Positions 62,741-64,000 of a stretch of DNA of 64,000 bases are shown piece after piece (positions within the stretch are counted from its first letter, which is position 1; every line of letters begins with the position of its first letter). The stretch lies in the NCBI RefSeq assembly GCF_008831285.2, contig NC_045146.1:13881149-13945148 (forward strand), written 5' to 3'. The position numbers and the translations under genes were made by a program. Below the pieces are notes generated by a model. That model did not search any database. It saw nothing but the letters and a program-made list of their open reading frames with translations, and was not told the origin of the DNA. The stretch comes from Nymphaea colorata (taxonomy: Eukaryota > Streptophyta > Magnoliopsida > Nymphaeales > Nymphaeaceae).

Positions 62741-64000
62741 AAGTTAGGTGAATGTGTCACAAGAAAAGGCATAGAGAAATTCAATTGAAAAGAAAAGCGG
62801 TACAACTGGAGCCTACCTAATAAAGTGATTTTGATTACATTTTTCATAAGAAACTTAGGGGCATTTGGTTGACAGCCCAAAACCAGGTTCTGGTTTTGCC
62901 TCCAAGACCAGGTTTTTAGTGTGGTAAGATGACTGTGCTCACAAGACCCTGGTTTTTACAAGGGGAGTGAATATCATAAAAAAAAAAAACTGTGTTTTGG
63001 GTGTGCCACCCAAACACAAGAGCCATTGTTTAGAAATCCATTGAAAAACTTACAAAACTGAGTTGTTTTGAAGGTGTCATTGCAGCAATATCAGACGATT
63101 CCAATCTTAGTTGCTTGGGACTGAGTCGAAACAGGGCTAGTTATTCAGCTTCATTGTTGTGCTCAAGAGGCTTGGTGGGTGTAGTCATTCCCAAGTTTTC
63201 CTTTTTCAAGTGGTCTCTGGTTCCAAAGAAAAGGGGAAATTGACGTCTTTTACCATGCAACAAACTTGAATTTTTGCGTCTGATATTCCAACAAAGAGCC
63301 AGGCTATTCCACAATGAAATTGAGTGAAACACAAGCAACAGAGAAGAAAAAGGTCCATAAACGTACAAATGGATCATGGTGCTCTCCCTTGGGCAGAATT
63401 CAGAATTCGAGGCTCTGAAACAAACACTTATGTTCGGACTGCCACTAGAGATCCGTTATTTCCCTTAATTTCCTAGTGAAGAAGCCAAGAGAAGGAAAGG
63501 GACACCACAGGAATTCCCCGAGCCACCCTGCTCTTCTTCTTCAGACCTGTAGCTGGAGTTTCTTGGCGGCAAGGGCCTCTGCTTCCAAGGTCGGCTCCCA
63601 CAAGATTGTTGTCTCGGCTAACAATGATGTGACCACATATGGATCCATGTTTGATGCCGGGCGCCGGTCCTCCAAATAGCCTGTAGTATGATGTTTTAGC
63701 TCTGGGTCTATATAGATTTCTTACTAACAGCAGTAGCAGCAGAGACAAGCAAAAACAACAAAAATATAGATTTTGTCTGTATCAAGTAAGAGCAAAAGCG
63801 GTAGTGTGGAAACTAAAGACTTACCACGACAGGGGAGAGGCCCTAGTTGACTGACACCTAGGTGTAAGTTCGAAGTTCAAACCTCACCAGGGCTACTTGC
63901 AGGAAATAACTATGTTATACTTGCCTAAGTAGAGGCTTCAAAGGATTAAAAGGCCTACCGTAGAGTTTTACATTGTTCGGTTTGAACATAATTGGACAGG
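62741..64000. other. Right end of the window, no recognised gene
   Basis: A 91-codon minus-strand ORF (63748-63473) and a 78-codon one (63377-63141) have no family signature. Near 63870 there is AGTTCGAAGTTCAAACC, which resembles a pol III B box, but no tRNA fold was found. The region may hold part of a gene that continues beyond the window. Confidence 0.4.

Noticed and set aside
63860-63900. Possible tRNA gene or tRNA-derived SINE
   Set aside because: A B-box-like AGTTCGAAGTTCAAACC is present, but I could not find an A box at the right spacing or a cloverleaf, and no poly-A tail or target duplication.

Overview
The window is nuclear DNA from a flowering plant. Genes contain GT-AG introns, intergenic DNA is AT-rich with long TA/GA/CA microsatellites, and the mobile elements are plant types (TRIM-type LTR elements primed by initiator Met-tRNA, and hAT-like MITEs). 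The SLAH exons are strongly GC-biased against AT-rich flanks. That hints at a monocot or early-diverging angiosperm, but the lineage cannot be fixed from this sequence alone.

Only two gene families are clearly protein-coding. (1) S-type (SLAC1-family) anion channels of the SLAH1/SLAH4 kind occur three times: a 3'-truncated copy on the minus strand at the left edge (1-776), and two complete, nearly identical two-exon copies on the plus strand (35488-36755 and 51944-53205). (2) A single DEAD-box RNA helicase orthologous to plant RH57 (yeast Rok1, human DDX52) lies on the minus strand between 14276 and 8114. I rebuilt it as 12 coding exons encoding 521 residues, with every junction in phase.

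Layout: 1-830 SLAH copy 1 and its promoter; 0.83-7.2 kb intergenic with a rearranged TRIM cluster; 7.2-8.1 kb 3' flank of RH57; 8.1-14.3 kb RH57; 14.3-15.9 kb RH57 upstream region; 15-59.2 kb a nested tandem duplication; 59.2-64 kb single-copy intergenic DNA with a solo TRIM LTR and two inverted copies of a dispersed repeat.

The main structure is the duplication. Outer unit L1 (about 14960-43174) and unit L2 (about 43175-59192) each contain a piece of the RH57 upstream region, a long non-coding block, a complete SLAH gene and about 6 kb of 3' flank. Inside L1 the non-coding block is itself tandemly duplicated (A, about 15860-25367; B, about 25368-34936); L2 holds a single block (C, about 43950-51345). 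A hAT-like MITE with flanking 8-bp target duplications sits at the same place in A, B and C, so it is older than both duplications. A complete TRIM element is in L1 only. The net result is amplification of a SLAH1-like channel gene with its own proximal promoter; the two genes differ by 11 substitutions and one 2-residue indel.

I found no CRISPR array, prokaryotic operon, rRNA or convincing tRNA gene. I do not claim a new biological system. The noteworthy biology is the nested duplication, the mosaic relationship of its blocks, and the small non-autonomous elements within it.
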